A stretch of DNA of 64,000 bases from Desulforamulus reducens MI-1 (GCF_000016165.1 NC_009253.1:2142332-2206331), one strand, 5' to 3'. Counted from the stretch's first letter, positions 9,363-19,377 are shown. The notes: generated by a model from the letters alone, not told the origin. Numbers and translations: made by a program.

Positions 9363-9824
9363 TCAAATTTCTACTGCCAAACGTGCGGTGGCAACCTGTT
9401 GATGGGGTAATACAACCTGTTTCCCTTTAATCTCCAGGTGAATTCCCTCTTCATTATAGTCTAATAATTTACCAATAAAATTTTTCGAACCATTTATAGG
9501 GGCAAAGGTGGTTATGTTCACCAAATGACCATTAAATTTTTCAAAATCTTGTGGTTTCTTCAGCGGTCTTTCTATGCCAGGTGAGGATACTTCTAAAAAA
9601 TAGGCCTGGGGCACTGGGTCTATTTCATCAAGAAGGGTGTCGATTTTTTCAGATACACCCTGACAGTCATCCAATTCAATCCCGCCGGGTTTGTCAATAA
9701 AAATCCTTAAATACCAGTTTCCACCTTCTTTGACATACTCAACATCAACCAATTCCAGTTTTGCCTCTTCTACAATCGGCGCTACAGCTTCTGTTACTTT
9801 CTCTACTACGGTACTCTTAGCCAA
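9363..9824 (-). CDS. rimP: Ribosome maturation factor RimP
   Basis: 153 residues, standard length. LELVDVEYVKEGGNWYLRIF and the LDEIDPVPQAYFLEVSSPGI segment are characteristic. RimP is needed for 30S assembly. The start is TTG 9824, 7 bases after GGGAGG. It is the first gene of the rimP-nusA-infB transcription unit; a plausible promoter lies 127-155 bases upstream. Confidence 0.96.
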   Translation of the reverse strand: MAKSTVVEKVTEAVAPIVEEAKLELVDVEYVKEGGNWYLRIFIDKPGGIELDDCQGVSEKIDTLLDEIDPVPQAYFLEVSSPGIERPLKKPQDFEKFNGHLVNITTFAPINGSKNFIGKLLDYNEEGIHLEIKGKQVVLPHQQVATARLAVEI

Positions 9825-10165
9825 AGATAATCCTCCCTTAAACTTAGTAAAGTCGCAATTACCTAAACTAATACGAAAGAGTGGGAAAATCCCACTCCTC
9901 TCCTAAGCACAAATAATTGATACAAAATAGGCAACTAAAAAAGCATAATAAGTATACCATGGAAACAATTTCTTTACAAGCTTGCTGTTTGAGATATGAA
10001 AAGGTGCACCTAGTCTTATTTTCACCCTAGAATATTTAAATAAAATCTACAGAATTATCCTATCACTCCAGTATAAAATCTATACATCCCCTCTGGAATA
10101 TTAGTCACTTCTTTTTGACAAAGGATTATGTGATTCGAAGCTACTTTAGAATCTTGAAATTGAGT
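9825..10165. other. Intergenic region between the PHP gene and rimP (341 bp)
   Basis: No convincing coding sequence. It holds a GAGTGGGA/TCCCACTC hairpin (9879-9897), which has only a short T-run on the minus side and may be a weak terminator or a leader hairpin in the rimP transcript. It also holds the promoter candidate at 9951-9979. The rest is AT-rich without recognisable structure. Confidence 0.7.
9951..9979 (-). promoter_or_regulatory. Candidate sigma-A promoter of the rimP-nusA-infB operon
   Basis: On the minus strand TTGTAA (9974-9979) and TATACT (9951-9956) are separated by exactly 17 bases, with transcription expected to start near 9944. The hairpin at 9879-9897 would lie in the 5' leader. 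The -10 matches 5 of 6 and the -35 matches 4 of 6 consensus bases. Confidence 0.5.
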
Positions 10166-11197
10166 TCAATTCCTTATATAAATATGATTTGAGAATATCC
10201 AGGGACGAGGTCTGACATGACCTTTATATACTTCCACCCTGTAGACTCCGGGATCAGGGTTAGGCAGTCGAAGAAAATTCGTTTTTCTTTGTAATAATAA
10301 TTTACCGTCCTTTATTACTTTCATATGGGCCTTCGTCGGAAGTATTACGTTTAGTGACATATTGGGTCGTTGTTTCACCTCTTCTCCCATATGCCATTGG
10401 TTGTTTAAGTGCTGGAGATAAAATTGAAAATGCTCCACTCTTCCAGCACAATGATTAACAAGATAACTCCTGCCGCTTTTTATGGCAGATAAAATAATAT
10501 GTCGATCCCTATGCACAATACCCTTTAAGGGTTCCTTGGCAAGTATATGGGTTCTGAATGTCTTAAATTGATACTTATAACTACTAAGTATATTAGGTAT
10601 CCAACTCAACTGCCTTCCGCCATGGGCATCAACCCCTGCTATGGCAGGTACCGGCCTTTGTTTCCCCAAGCGATCCCATTTTAATAAGGTCTCTGAACGA
10701 GGGGGGCTAAGGGTTGCCTTTGGAAACAGAAAACTTTTTAACAGACCCTTTTTATTCTTAAAACTAGCCATCCATTGTGAAAAGTAATTCCAAATTTCTA
10801 AACCGACTGCATTATCCAGATCCCAGTCCTCCCAGTTCATTTTACCTGGAAACATAGGGTTTTCTTTATGATCAGGATGAGCTAAAAATCCAAAGCCGCC
10901 TTGCTCATAGACCTGACTAACGTATTGGTGGGGCAACAGCTTGTTACTGGGCACAGAGTTAATATCGTAGCATAAAAAATGGTTCTTCTTTGGGGTCACT
11001 TCAGATCCCACCAGAACCAACACTCCATGTAGGTATTGCTCACCTTCCCGGTGCAACCCCGCCAAGGTATCGTGATCATTTATTAGAATAAATTTGGCTC
11101 CTGCCTTTGAAGCCGCTTTGGCTATTCCTTTAAAGTCAGCAGAACCATCCGAATAAAATGAATGAATATGCACAACACCGGAATACTGATAAATCAT
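10166..11197 (-). CDS. PHP-domain metal-dependent phosphoesterase
   Basis: 343 residues. Metal-binding PHP motifs are visible in order: VHIHSFYSDGS (about 9-19), INDHDTLAG, VGSEVTPKKNHFL, FLAHPDHKENP and IAGVDAHGG. PHP proteins hydrolyse phosphoesters; the substrate here is not evident. The C-terminal third carries no recognised domain. The ATG start follows GAGGTG. The gene stands alone between polysaccharide deacetylase and rimP, so context gives no pathway. Confidence 0.85.
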   Translation of the reverse strand: MIYQYSGVVHIHSFYSDGSADFKGIAKAASKAGAKFILINDHDTLAGLHREGEQYLHGVLVLVGSEVTPKKNHFLCYDINSVPSNKLLPHQYVSQVYEQGGFGFLAHPDHKENPMFPGKMNWEDWDLDNAVGLEIWNYFSQWMASFKNKKGLLKSFLFPKATLSPPRSETLLKWDRLGKQRPVPAIAGVDAHGGRQLSWIPNILSSYKYQFKTFRTHILAKEPLKGIVHRDRHIILSAIKSGRSYLVNHCAGRVEHFQFYLQHLNNQWHMGEEVKQRPNMSLNVILPTKAHMKVIKDGKLLLQRKTNFLRLPNPDPGVYRVEVYKGHVRPRPWIFSNHIYIRN

Positions 11198-11321
11198 GTT
11201 GCACCTCAGTTAATTAGTTTGCATGGTACAACAATATTTTAAAGCAAATGCATGAATATGTATAAAGGTAATATCTTGTATCTAAGCGAATCTACTTTAG
11301 TACAACATGATACTATTGTTT

Positions 11322-11344
11322 AAGCCCGGTCATAGACCGGGCTT
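11322..11344 (-). terminator. Hairpin after the polysaccharide deacetylase gene
   Basis: Perfect AAGCCCGGTC/GACCGGGCTT stem with a 3-base loop, 13 bases after the deacetylase stop codon in transcription order. The T-run on the minus side is poor (TTAAAC), so termination may be weak. Confidence 0.65.
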
Positions 11345-11356
11345 TAGAGTGCAAGA

Positions 11357-12310
11357 TTATTGTATTTCTTCCAGGCCACAAAAACGGTAGCCCTCATCCC
11401 TGCATTCTTGAATTAAGCTACCAAGCATATCAGCATTTGCCTTGTTAACAGCATGAAGCAAGATAACTGCTCCGTTATGCAGACGTTCTTTTACTGTGTT
11501 CTTATTTTGCTCCGGGGTCCCTGCATCCGGTCGCCAGTCCACCATGGCAACAGACCAAAAGACATTTCTGTAGCCCATTTCATAAGTCAACTTTAACGTT
11601 CTTTCACTGTATTCTCCCATGGGCGGGCGCAAATATTGCATTGTTGCTCCGGTTTCCTTGGTAAATGCATCGCTTAAAGAATTAATCTCTTTTTGCAAAG
11701 TAGCATCACTGACCGTAGGTAGACTGGGATGATTATCTGTATGATTGCCCACAATGTGTCCTTCTCTTACCATTCGTTTGACCAGTTCAGGGTTTCTCCG
11801 AAGGTAATCACCTGTAATGAAAAATGTCACCTTAACATTGGCATCCCTTAGAGTATCTAAAATTTTTGAAGTATATCCATTTTCATAGCCTTCATCAAAG
11901 GTCAGGTACAAATTCTTGCCACTAATATCTCCATGGTAAATACCGCGATATTTTGCCAGTGACTCTTTGCCACGGTTGTTTACCTCCGGTAATTGATGCT
12001 CTTTATTGGGCTTATAATACCAACCCATCTTTTCATTGGCATAGGTTGAGGAAACTACCTCCTTTGGTTTTTGCGGTTTTACAGTACTTTGGTGTTTATC
12101 CTGATTAGTATCTTTTTCAACGGTCTTTTTATTTTCTTTGTCATCCATGGTGGGGTCAATTTTTGGGGGTGTTTCCGTTGTCATGGTAGACTCTTGTACA
12201 ATTTGTTTTTCAACCGAATTGGTAGTTGTACTTTTATAAACCAACACCCCGGAACCTAGAATAATCAATATAGCTAAAATAAATGTAGTAGTCTTTTTCC
12301 CTTTTCCCAT
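11357..12310 (-). CDS. Membrane-anchored polysaccharide deacetylase (PdaA-like)
   Basis: 317 residues. A single N-terminal membrane helix (TTTFILAILIILGSGVLV) is followed by a Lys/Thr/Glu-rich linker and a NodB-homology domain: LTFDEGYENG holds the first metal Asp, HTDNHPSLP the His pair, and LRPPMGEYS the Arg motif. The family deacetylates N-acetylmuramic acid or N-acetylglucosamine in peptidoglycan, and PdaA acts in spore cortex synthesis. ATG 12310 lies 8 bases after AGGAGGAC, while the longer reading has no binding site. It is divergent from the YkuD-like gene, suggesting a shared envelope role. Confidence 0.88.
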   Translation of the reverse strand: MGKGKKTTTFILAILIILGSGVLVYKSTTTNSVEKQIVQESTMTTETPPKIDPTMDDKENKKTVEKDTNQDKHQSTVKPQKPKEVVSSTYANEKMGWYYKPNKEHQLPEVNNRGKESLAKYRGIYHGDISGKNLYLTFDEGYENGYTSKILDTLRDANVKVTFFITGDYLRRNPELVKRMVREGHIVGNHTDNHPSLPTVSDATLQKEINSLSDAFTKETGATMQYLRPPMGEYSERTLKLTYEMGYRNVFWSVAMVDWRPDAGTPEQNKNTVKERLHNGAVILLHAVNKANADMLGSLIQECRDEGYRFCGLEEIQ

Positions 12311-12539
12311 TTGTCTGTCCTCCTCAGAAAAACTAGGCTTCCGATAATTCTTTAGCACACTCACAAGCACCCAGCGTACAAAGGGTAAAAGCGTATAAGA
12401 TAAATCTATTATTACCCTTCTTTTGAAATATAGTCATAAATAGCCTTTTTTAGCAATATATAACTTAACAATAATATCTAAATACAAAGATCCCAATTCT
12501 TTAGATTTAAGATACTTGAGCCTGCTGGAGGTTCGTAAA

Positions 12540-13829
12540 ATGATTATCCAAATCAGTAAAAAAAGAATTGTTCAAGTTGCCCTTGCAATTATCTTAACTT
12601 TATCTTTATGGATTACCATAGGCTTTTGGGTAAGTCATCGTGTTCACGACAGCCCGGAAGGTAGGGTCGTAGTAACATTTAATTTTCTGGCACCCATGAA
12701 ACCTTCTGCAACGGAGGATTTAATTATTACAGAGGCGGATAACGGCAGAAAGGTTCCCTTCACACATCAATGGTTAACAGCCAGTAAGCTTCAAGTTACC
12801 ATCTCGGAAACACGTTACCCACTGGGACGTAAATATTTTTACCACTTTAAATTATCCCCTGCCATGATCTGGCCATTTTACGTATGGGCTGCCGGTGAAT
12901 TCCAAGGAAAAGTTAAATTGCGCTTTGTCGGCATCGACTCCAAAGGAACTGTCCCTTCCAGAGGACCCATTACTTTACAGTTTAACACTAATGTACAACC
13001 GCAGAAAATATCGAATTTTGTTTTTGGGCCAGTTCCCGGAAAAATAATACCGTCTAAAACCAATCTTACCGAAAAAAAACAAATTTTGGATTATAGTCGT
13101 TGGGAATATTGGCCCAATAAAAAACTAAACAATCTATGTCGCTACTCAATGGACATCAAAGCTGGTCTCCCCAGTCAAACTGGAGGTAAACTGACCCACT
13201 CAATAAAGGCTGAATTCGTAACAACCCCTGAATTCTTAATAGAGAAAGCTCTACCTCAGCCAGGGTCAGATAGTGTTTGGTTAACTAGGGAAATTCTTTT
13301 ACAAACAAACCAGCAGTTAAAGTCCGGACATGTTTATATCAAGGATCTTTCCGGCCAATGCCAAATTAAGGGCAATACAATTCGCTTTATCACTGATAGG
13401 GTAATGATGCCTGGTAAAAAATACACAGTCAAAGCAAATCTTACCTCTACCAGCAACGAATCACTAGACTTTACATACTCTTTTTCAACTACGAACCTTG
13501 GTCATAATCGCTGGTTAGAATTAAAGTTAGATCAAACCCCAGTTCTATGGCTTATGGAGGGAAATAGGACTTTACATAAAATGAATGTCAGAGTGAAACC
13601 GGATCGAACCATTCCCCGGGGTACTCTTTATGAACTAAGACGACACTCAGAATCCCCCTGGATGCATCTGAATGCGGATATTCTCTTGCATCCTCTGTCA
13701 GAAAATGTGGCTGATAATCACGATCAATTGAATTTACCAAAATCCTACAGTTGTATTTACCTGCAAGAAAAGGATGCCAAGAAGCTTTTTCATGCATTAC
13801 CCCCGGGCTTTATGCTAATCTGTCATTAA
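12540..13829 (+). CDS. Membrane-anchored protein with Ig-like region and degenerate L,D-transpeptidase (YkuD-like) end
   Basis: 429 residues, beginning with a membrane anchor (VALAIILTLSLWITIGFWV). Two beta-rich segments resembling bacterial Ig-like (Big) modules follow (GRVVVTFNFLAPM; RGPITLQFNTNVQP). The last 75 residues resemble the C-terminus of a YkuD domain: KSYSCIYLQEKDAKKLF aligns with the usual SHGCIRL...DAxxL, keeping the Cys but replacing His, Gly and Arg by Tyr, Ser and Tyr. It may therefore be inactive or altered in specificity. ATG 12540 is chosen for GGAGG 8 bases upstream. The orientation is opposite to its neighbours. Confidence 0.7.
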   Translation: MIIQISKKRIVQVALAIILTLSLWITIGFWVSHRVHDSPEGRVVVTFNFLAPMKPSATEDLIITEADNGRKVPFTHQWLTASKLQVTISETRYPLGRKYFYHFKLSPAMIWPFYVWAAGEFQGKVKLRFVGIDSKGTVPSRGPITLQFNTNVQPQKISNFVFGPVPGKIIPSKTNLTEKKQILDYSRWEYWPNKKLNNLCRYSMDIKAGLPSQTGGKLTHSIKAEFVTTPEFLIEKALPQPGSDSVWLTREILLQTNQQLKSGHVYIKDLSGQCQIKGNTIRFITDRVMMPGKKYTVKANLTSTSNESLDFTYSFSTTNLGHNRWLELKLDQTPVLWLMEGNRTLHKMNVRVKPDRTIPRGTLYELRRHSESPWMHLNADILLHPLSENVADNHDQLNLPKSYSCIYLQEKDAKKLFHALPPGFMLICH

Positions 13830-13831
13830 AA

Positions 13832-13864
13832 AACCCTACAAAATTTGCAGGGTTAGATTTTTTT
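13832..13864. terminator. Bidirectional terminator between the YkuD-like gene and polC
   Basis: AACCCT/AGGGTT stem (13832-13837 and 13849-13854). On the plus strand it is followed by A plus seven T residues; on the minus strand the other side also reads into a T-run. It lies between the convergent 3' ends of the two genes and serves both. Confidence 0.85.
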
Positions 13865-16800
13865 AAAAAAGAGACATTTGATCTGATTCCTGCAGGTTGT
13901 TCAAACAACCATGGTTTTGTAAAACTTCAATCACCGTTTTCGATATTTTAGCCCGGTTTCTCAGATCATCAATGGAAGTAAAGGGTGCTTGTTCCCTGGC
14001 TGCGACAATATTTTTGGCAGCTGAGGCCCCCACACCCTGTAGCCCACCAAAGGGAGACAATAGTCCCTCAGGGGTTATAAGGAACTTTGTAGCATCGGAT
14101 TTTTCCAAATTGACAGGTAATATCTTAATTCCACGACAGTTTGCTTCCAGCGCTACCTCTAAGATAGTTAACATATTCTTTTCCTTTTGAGATGCCGCGT
14201 TGCCCTTTTCTTCAATTTCCTCAATTACCTGTTTAATCTTGTTAGGCCCCGAAACCATTAATTCAGCATCAAAGTCATCTGCCCTCACTGTGAAATAAGC
14301 TGCGTAAAAGGCCTCCGGGCGGTAAACTTTAAACCAAGCAATCCGAAAAGCCATCATCACATAGGCAGTGGCATGTGCCTTCGGAAACATGTATTTAATT
14401 TTACGACAGGATTCAATATACCACTCTGGCACCCCTTGGGACCTCATAGCCTCTGCATCCTCTTCTTTAACCCCTTTACCCTTCCTCACGCCCTCCATAA
14501 TCTTAAAGGCTTGTTTAGGGGGTAACCCCTGATAAATTAGATAGACCATAATGTCATCACGGGCGGAGATAGCTTCAGAAAGTTTACAGGTACCTTCCTT
14601 AATTAGATCCTGTGCATTATTCAACCAGACATCTGTACCGTGGGAAAAACCCGAAATACGGACCAGTTCAGAAAATGTCGTGGGCTTTGTATCGACCAAC
14701 ATCTGGCGAACAAATTTAGTACCAAATTCCGGAATCGCATAGGTCCCCACCTGGGAACGGATATCCTCTGGTGTAACTCCCAGAGCATCTGTAGATGCAA
14801 ATAAACTCATGGTTTTTGGGTCATCCAACGGTATTTCTCTGGCATTAACGCTGGTTAAATCTTCCAACATACGAATCACTGTAGGATCATCGTGCCCCAG
14901 GATATCAAGCTTAACTAAACTATCATGAATGGAGTGATAGTCAAAATGTGTTGTTCGGGTATCGGATTTTACATCATCCGCAGGTCTTTGAACCGGTGTA
15001 AACATGTGCACATCCAGACTATTAGGAACGACCATTAGGCCCCCTGGGTGCTGACCGGTTGTTCTTTTTACACCAGCACAGCCCAGAACCAGTCGCTTCA
15101 TTTCGGCACTTCGTTTTTTAATATTCCGTTCTTCAAAGTAGTTTTTTACAAAACCAAAGGCTGTCTTTTCAGCGATTGTACCTATAGTACCTGCTCTATA
15201 AACGTAATCCTTTCCAAATAATTCCTCTGTATATTTATGTGCTCTGGGTTGATAATCTCCGGAAAAGTTTAGATCAATATCAGGAACTTTATCCCCATCG
15301 AAACCAAGGAACACTTCGAAGGGAATATCATGCCCATCCTTTATATAGTTTGTTCCGCATTTAGGACAATTTTTATCCGGCATATCCGCACCACAACCTG
15401 CTGAACCATCCATTAAAAACTCACTGTTTAGGCAATTGGGACATCGATAATGAGGAGGCAGGGGGTTTACCTCCGTTATATTGGTAAAGGTTGCCACAAG
15501 GGAGGAGCCTACTGATCCCCTGGATCCTACTAAATATCCGTCATCCAGGGATTTTTTAACTAACTTATGAGCAATTAGATATAAGACTGCAAATCCATTG
15601 CCTATAATGGACTTTAATTCTTTATCCACCCTTTGTTGAACCACCTCCGGTAGTGGTTCGCCGTATAATTCCCTAGCACGTTGTAATGTCATATCTGTAA
15701 TTTGTTGTTCTGCTCCCTCAATGTAAGGAGGGTGTAATGTGTCTGGAATTGGTTTAAAAGCTTGTATCATGGAAGCTATATTCCTAGGATTGCTAACAAC
15801 AACCTGGAAAGCCGTCTCTCTGCCTAAGTAAGAAAACTCCTTAAGCATCTCTTCTGTGGTTTTAAAATATAGTGGAGCCTGATTATCTGCATCATCAAAA
15901 CCTTTACCTGCCATGAGGATTCTTCTGTATACTTCATCCTCTGGATTAAGGAAGTGTACGTCCCCGGTGGCTACCACAGGGATACCTAATTTACTCCCCA
16001 ATGCAACAATTTTTCTGTTTATTTCCTTTAAATCTTCTTCGCCGTTTACCTGTCCTGTGCGAATCATAAACTCGTTATTGCCTAAGGGCTGAATTTCCAG
16101 GTAGTCATAAAATGAAGCAATGTCCTCCAGCTCTTCCTGTGATGCACCTGCCATAAGGGCCTGGTAAAATTCCCCTGCCTCACAGGCAGACCCTATCAGC
16201 AATCCTTCTCGGTATTTTACTAACTCCCGCCGTGGTATACGGGGCTGGCGGTGAAAATACCGGAGATGAGAAAGGGTGATCAGTTGATAAAGATTTTTTA
16301 ACCCTACCTCATCCTTCACCAATATGGTCACATGTCTTGATTTAAGTTTCTCTTGATTGACTCCCTGGCCCATCCCACTTAAGGTTTTTACGTCAGAGAT
16401 CTCTTGTTCAGCTAGCTTTCGCAAAAAAATTTGCCATAGTTTGGCGGTAGCAGACGCATCATCCACTGCACGGTGATGATTGGTCAACTCTATTTTAAAT
16501 TCCTTCACCAGGGTATTTAGCTTATGGTTTTTAAGATTAGGGAACAATACCCTAGCAACACCTAGCGTATCAATAGCAGGGTTTGTCACTTCCTGTTTCA
16601 GATATTTACGCAAACCAACCCTTAAAAAGCTAAGATCAAAGGAGGCATTGTGAGCAACCAAAACAGCCTCTCCCATAAACTCACTCAGTGCAGTCAATGC
16701 TTCTTTCCCATCTGGGGCGTCCTTTACCATTTCATCGGTTATTCCGGTAAGTTTAGTAACTTCAAAGGGAATCTCTTTTTTGGGGTTGACAAGGGTACCA

Positions 16801-18143
16801 AAACGACCGACTTCTTCACCGTTTAAGTATTTTACAGCTCCGATTTCAATAATCTCATCAGTTTGCGGAGAAAAACCCGTTGTCTCAAAATCAATGATAA
16901 CATGTTCAGTCCCCTGTAAAGGAACGTTATGTTTCATACTAACCACAGTGGCAATTCCGTCGTCAATCAAATAGCCTTCTACACCATAGATGAGCTTTAT
17001 GCCCGCCTTTTTGGCTGCTGCATAAGCCTCTGGAAAGGCCTGCACAACACCATGGTCCGTAATAGCCACTGCAGGATGTCCCCAGGCCGCTGCCTGTTTA
17101 ACAGCATCAACAGCACTCATGACACTATCCATAGAACTCATCTTTGTGTGCAGGTGGAGTTCCACCCGTTTGTCCGCTGCTTTGTCATCGCGATTTGTTA
17201 CTTTAGCTGTGCCTAGATTAATGTCGTAAGCCATCACGGTTAATTCTTGGGAAAATTTGTCATACTGTACAGGTCCGCGCACAATAACCCAGCTACCGTT
17301 TTTAAGTCTTTCACTGGTTTCTGTATCGTCTTCTTCCAAAAATTTTTTAACCTCAATGGAGTCCGTATTGTCAGTAATGTTAAATGTTAATATTTGACGG
17401 CCAGATTTTAGTTGTTTAATTTCTACATCAAAAACTTTACCCTCTACAATTATGTTTCGTTCTTCTTCGGTAATTTCATGAATGGGTTTAGGCTCCCCTT
17501 TAATTGGTTTGCCAATTATTATCCCATCATCAAGATTCCCCGTTGCGCTACCATTTTTCTTTTCCTTTTGCACACTTACCTTTTCCGCAGTAAGTTTTTG
17601 CCAGAGGATTTTTTCCATTTCATCCTGGGTTTGGCACCATTCATCGTTGGTATCAGCATTTTGCTTCATCAGAAAAAGTACCTTGTATTGAAGACCGTAG
17701 ATATTTTTTATACAGCCTTCCAGAAACAAGTCACACTTTTTACCCCGTAGGAGTTCCAAGCTTACTTCATCGGGCAAGGTAATTTCTAATTTTTTTCCCT
17801 TGCATTCCCACTGGGTATTCTGTAACCAACAACGGGCCACCGGGAATTTTTTAATCAGTTCTTCTTTCAGGTATTCAAAATTTATTTCTTCACCCATAGA
17901 TTGGGTTGAGACAAACTGAAAATCTACCTCTAATAAAACTGGCCCCGGTGTAATGGTAGCCAGGGCCGACTTTAAAGAATTTATTTCTTCATTGGATATT
18001 TGCCGGTGTAGGTTTAGTCTTAACCTCCACTGCCTCTTACGAATGTTAACAGCTACACTGACAACCTGAGTATGTTTTGCAACTTCTAAAAGATTCTTCC
18101 CTATTTTTTGATCATCCAACACATCGATGAGTGAAACTGCCAT
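13863..18143 (-). CDS. polC: DNA polymerase III alpha subunit, PolC type
   Basis: 1426 residues, full length for PolC. OB-fold region (IIVEGKVFDVEIKQLKSG), PHP domain starting near residue 326 (VELHLHTKMSSMDSVMSAVD), and a DEDD proofreading exonuclease inserted near 414 (VIIDFETTGFSPQTDEIIEIG, with AHNASFDLSFL). The polymerase core includes PDIDLNFSGD near 955 and the CPNC/CPKC zinc ligands. PolC is the main leading-strand replicase of low-GC Gram-positives. ATG is preceded by GGAGGG. It follows proS and a glycosyltransferase gene. Confidence 0.98.
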   Translation of the reverse strand: MAVSLIDVLDDQKIGKNLLEVAKHTQVVSVAVNIRKRQWRLRLNLHRQISNEEINSLKSALATITPGPVLLEVDFQFVSTQSMGEEINFEYLKEELIKKFPVARCWLQNTQWECKGKKLEITLPDEVSLELLRGKKCDLFLEGCIKNIYGLQYKVLFLMKQNADTNDEWCQTQDEMEKILWQKLTAEKVSVQKEKKNGSATGNLDDGIIIGKPIKGEPKPIHEITEEERNIIVEGKVFDVEIKQLKSGRQILTFNITDNTDSIEVKKFLEEDDTETSERLKNGSWVIVRGPVQYDKFSQELTVMAYDINLGTAKVTNRDDKAADKRVELHLHTKMSSMDSVMSAVDAVKQAAAWGHPAVAITDHGVVQAFPEAYAAAKKAGIKLIYGVEGYLIDDGIATVVSMKHNVPLQGTEHVIIDFETTGFSPQTDEIIEIGAVKYLNGEEVGRFGTLVNPKKEIPFEVTKLTGITDEMVKDAPDGKEALTALSEFMGEAVLVAHNASFDLSFLRVGLRKYLKQEVTNPAIDTLGVARVLFPNLKNHKLNTLVKEFKIELTNHHRAVDDASATAKLWQIFLRKLAEQEISDVKTLSGMGQGVNQEKLKSRHVTILVKDEVGLKNLYQLITLSHLRYFHRQPRIPRRELVKYREGLLIGSACEAGEFYQALMAGASQEELEDIASFYDYLEIQPLGNNEFMIRTGQVNGEEDLKEINRKIVALGSKLGIPVVATGDVHFLNPEDEVYRRILMAGKGFDDADNQAPLYFKTTEEMLKEFSYLGRETAFQVVVSNPRNIASMIQAFKPIPDTLHPPYIEGAEQQITDMTLQRARELYGEPLPEVVQQRVDKELKSIIGNGFAVLYLIAHKLVKKSLDDGYLVGSRGSVGSSLVATFTNITEVNPLPPHYRCPNCLNSEFLMDGSAGCGADMPDKNCPKCGTNYIKDGHDIPFEVFLGFDGDKVPDIDLNFSGDYQPRAHKYTEELFGKDYVYRAGTIGTIAEKTAFGFVKNYFEERNIKKRSAEMKRLVLGCAGVKRTTGQHPGGLMVVPNSLDVHMFTPVQRPADDVKSDTRTTHFDYHSIHDSLVKLDILGHDDPTVIRMLEDLTSVNAREIPLDDPKTMSLFASTDALGVTPEDIRSQVGTYAIPEFGTKFVRQMLVDTKPTTFSELVRISGFSHGTDVWLNNAQDLIKEGTCKLSEAISARDDIMVYLIYQGLPPKQAFKIMEGVRKGKGVKEEDAEAMRSQGVPEWYIESCRKIKYMFPKAHATAYVMMAFRIAWFKVYRPEAFYAAYFTVRADDFDAELMVSGPNKIKQVIEEIEEKGNAASQKEKNMLTILEVALEANCRGIKILPVNLEKSDATKFLITPEGLLSPFGGLQGVGASAAKNIVAAREQAPFTSIDDLRNRAKISKTVIEVLQNHGCLNNLQESDQMSLF

Positions 18144-18200
18144 TGGAACCCTCCATAACTACAACTACTGCCTGGCAATTTGTATCGTTATCCTTCGTAT

Positions 18201-19364
18201 CTACTCAGATACCATATGTTTTGTTTTATAGGTCGCACACAGTTCTTCCATTACTGTTACGGCTGCTTCTGCAGATCGTGGCCGACCAATTTGTTTTGCC
18301 GCATCAGCCATCGATTTTTGTATCGCGACATTACTTAAAAATTCTTTTACTCTATGGACTAAATCTTTCTGTCCCCTAACCAGTCGAGCAGCCCCCATGC
18401 TTTCCAGAAATTCTGCATTACGCTCCTCCTGGCCAGGTATTGGATCTGTGATAAACATAGGTAAACCAGTGGCCATTGCTTCCGCCGAAGTTAACCCCCC
18501 TGCTTTACCGATCATTAAATCACAGGTGGCCATTAAATCTTCAATATTGTTTATATAGCCAAGTACCTCTACCTTCCTGGACAATGTAGGCTGTAGCTTT
18601 ATTAGTTTATTACGCAACTGCTCATTTCGACCGCAAACCACAACCATTTGGCAAGGTAAACCAGAACTAGCCAGTTCCTTTACTATATCCCCCAGGGGGC
18701 CCATCCCTAAACCGCCGCCCATAATTAAAACGGCTGGCAAGTCAGGTTCCAAATTCCAACGATATCGCAGTACACTTTTATTCTTAGGGATAGCAAATTT
18801 AGGATCAATGGGAATACCAGTAGCTTTAATTTTGTTGTATTGTATACCATGTTCTGCAAAGGACTTAACCAATGGATCAACTGCTACCAAATAGTAGTCC
18901 ACATCATTAAACAACCAGAAAGGATGAACAGTAAAATCAGTAATAGCTGCAATAATTGGTACCTTGCATTTCCCTACACTTTTCAAATGTGTTAATATGC
19001 CCAACGGAAAGGGATGAGTGCACATGATCGCCTGTGGCTGCATCTGATCGATAAAAGTGACCAGTTTGGGAGCAGCCAGGCGGTTCATAATTCGATTAAA
19101 CTCATTTTTAGCAAAGCCAGAAAAGGGCTTCTCCTTTTCTGCTTGTCTGTATAAATAACCATAAATGATGGGAGACATTTTGATAATTTCCATGTAGGTT
19201 CCCAGTACTACTTTTTCTATAAGAGGGCTGGCATAACGGAAGGTATCAAGAATGATAACCTCAGCCTTGGAATTACGGCGAATAATTTCTTCCTTGACAG
19301 CCGCTGCTGCCCTCATATGCCCTTCACCGGCAGAGACCGACAGTACCAGTATTTTGTTTAGCAT
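18201..19364 (-). CDS. GT28-family diacylglycerol glycosyltransferase (MGDG synthase-like)
   Basis: 387 residues. The N-terminal LSVSAGEGHMRAAAAVKE and C-terminal GKAGGLTSAEAMATGLPMFI motifs are typical of monogalactosyldiacylglycerol synthase and UgtP-type enzymes, which add sugars from UDP-sugars to diacylglycerol at the membrane. Peripheral membrane protein with no transmembrane helix. It sits between proS and polC in the envelope/replication cluster. Sugar specificity cannot be read from sequence. Confidence 0.85.
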   Translation of the reverse strand: MLNKILVLSVSAGEGHMRAAAAVKEEIIRRNSKAEVIILDTFRYASPLIEKVVLGTYMEIIKMSPIIYGYLYRQAEKEKPFSGFAKNEFNRIMNRLAAPKLVTFIDQMQPQAIMCTHPFPLGILTHLKSVGKCKVPIIAAITDFTVHPFWLFNDVDYYLVAVDPLVKSFAEHGIQYNKIKATGIPIDPKFAIPKNKSVLRYRWNLEPDLPAVLIMGGGLGMGPLGDIVKELASSGLPCQMVVVCGRNEQLRNKLIKLQPTLSRKVEVLGYINNIEDLMATCDLMIGKAGGLTSAEAMATGLPMFITDPIPGQEERNAEFLESMGAARLVRGQKDLVHRVKEFLSNVAIQKSMADAAKQIGRPRSAEAAVTVMEELCATYKTKHMVSE

Positions 19365-19377
19365 CTTATATATGCAC

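Noticed and set aside
10110-10160. Plus-strand TTGACA near 10115
   Set aside because: There is no matching -10 box at a proper distance and no plus-strand gene downstream.
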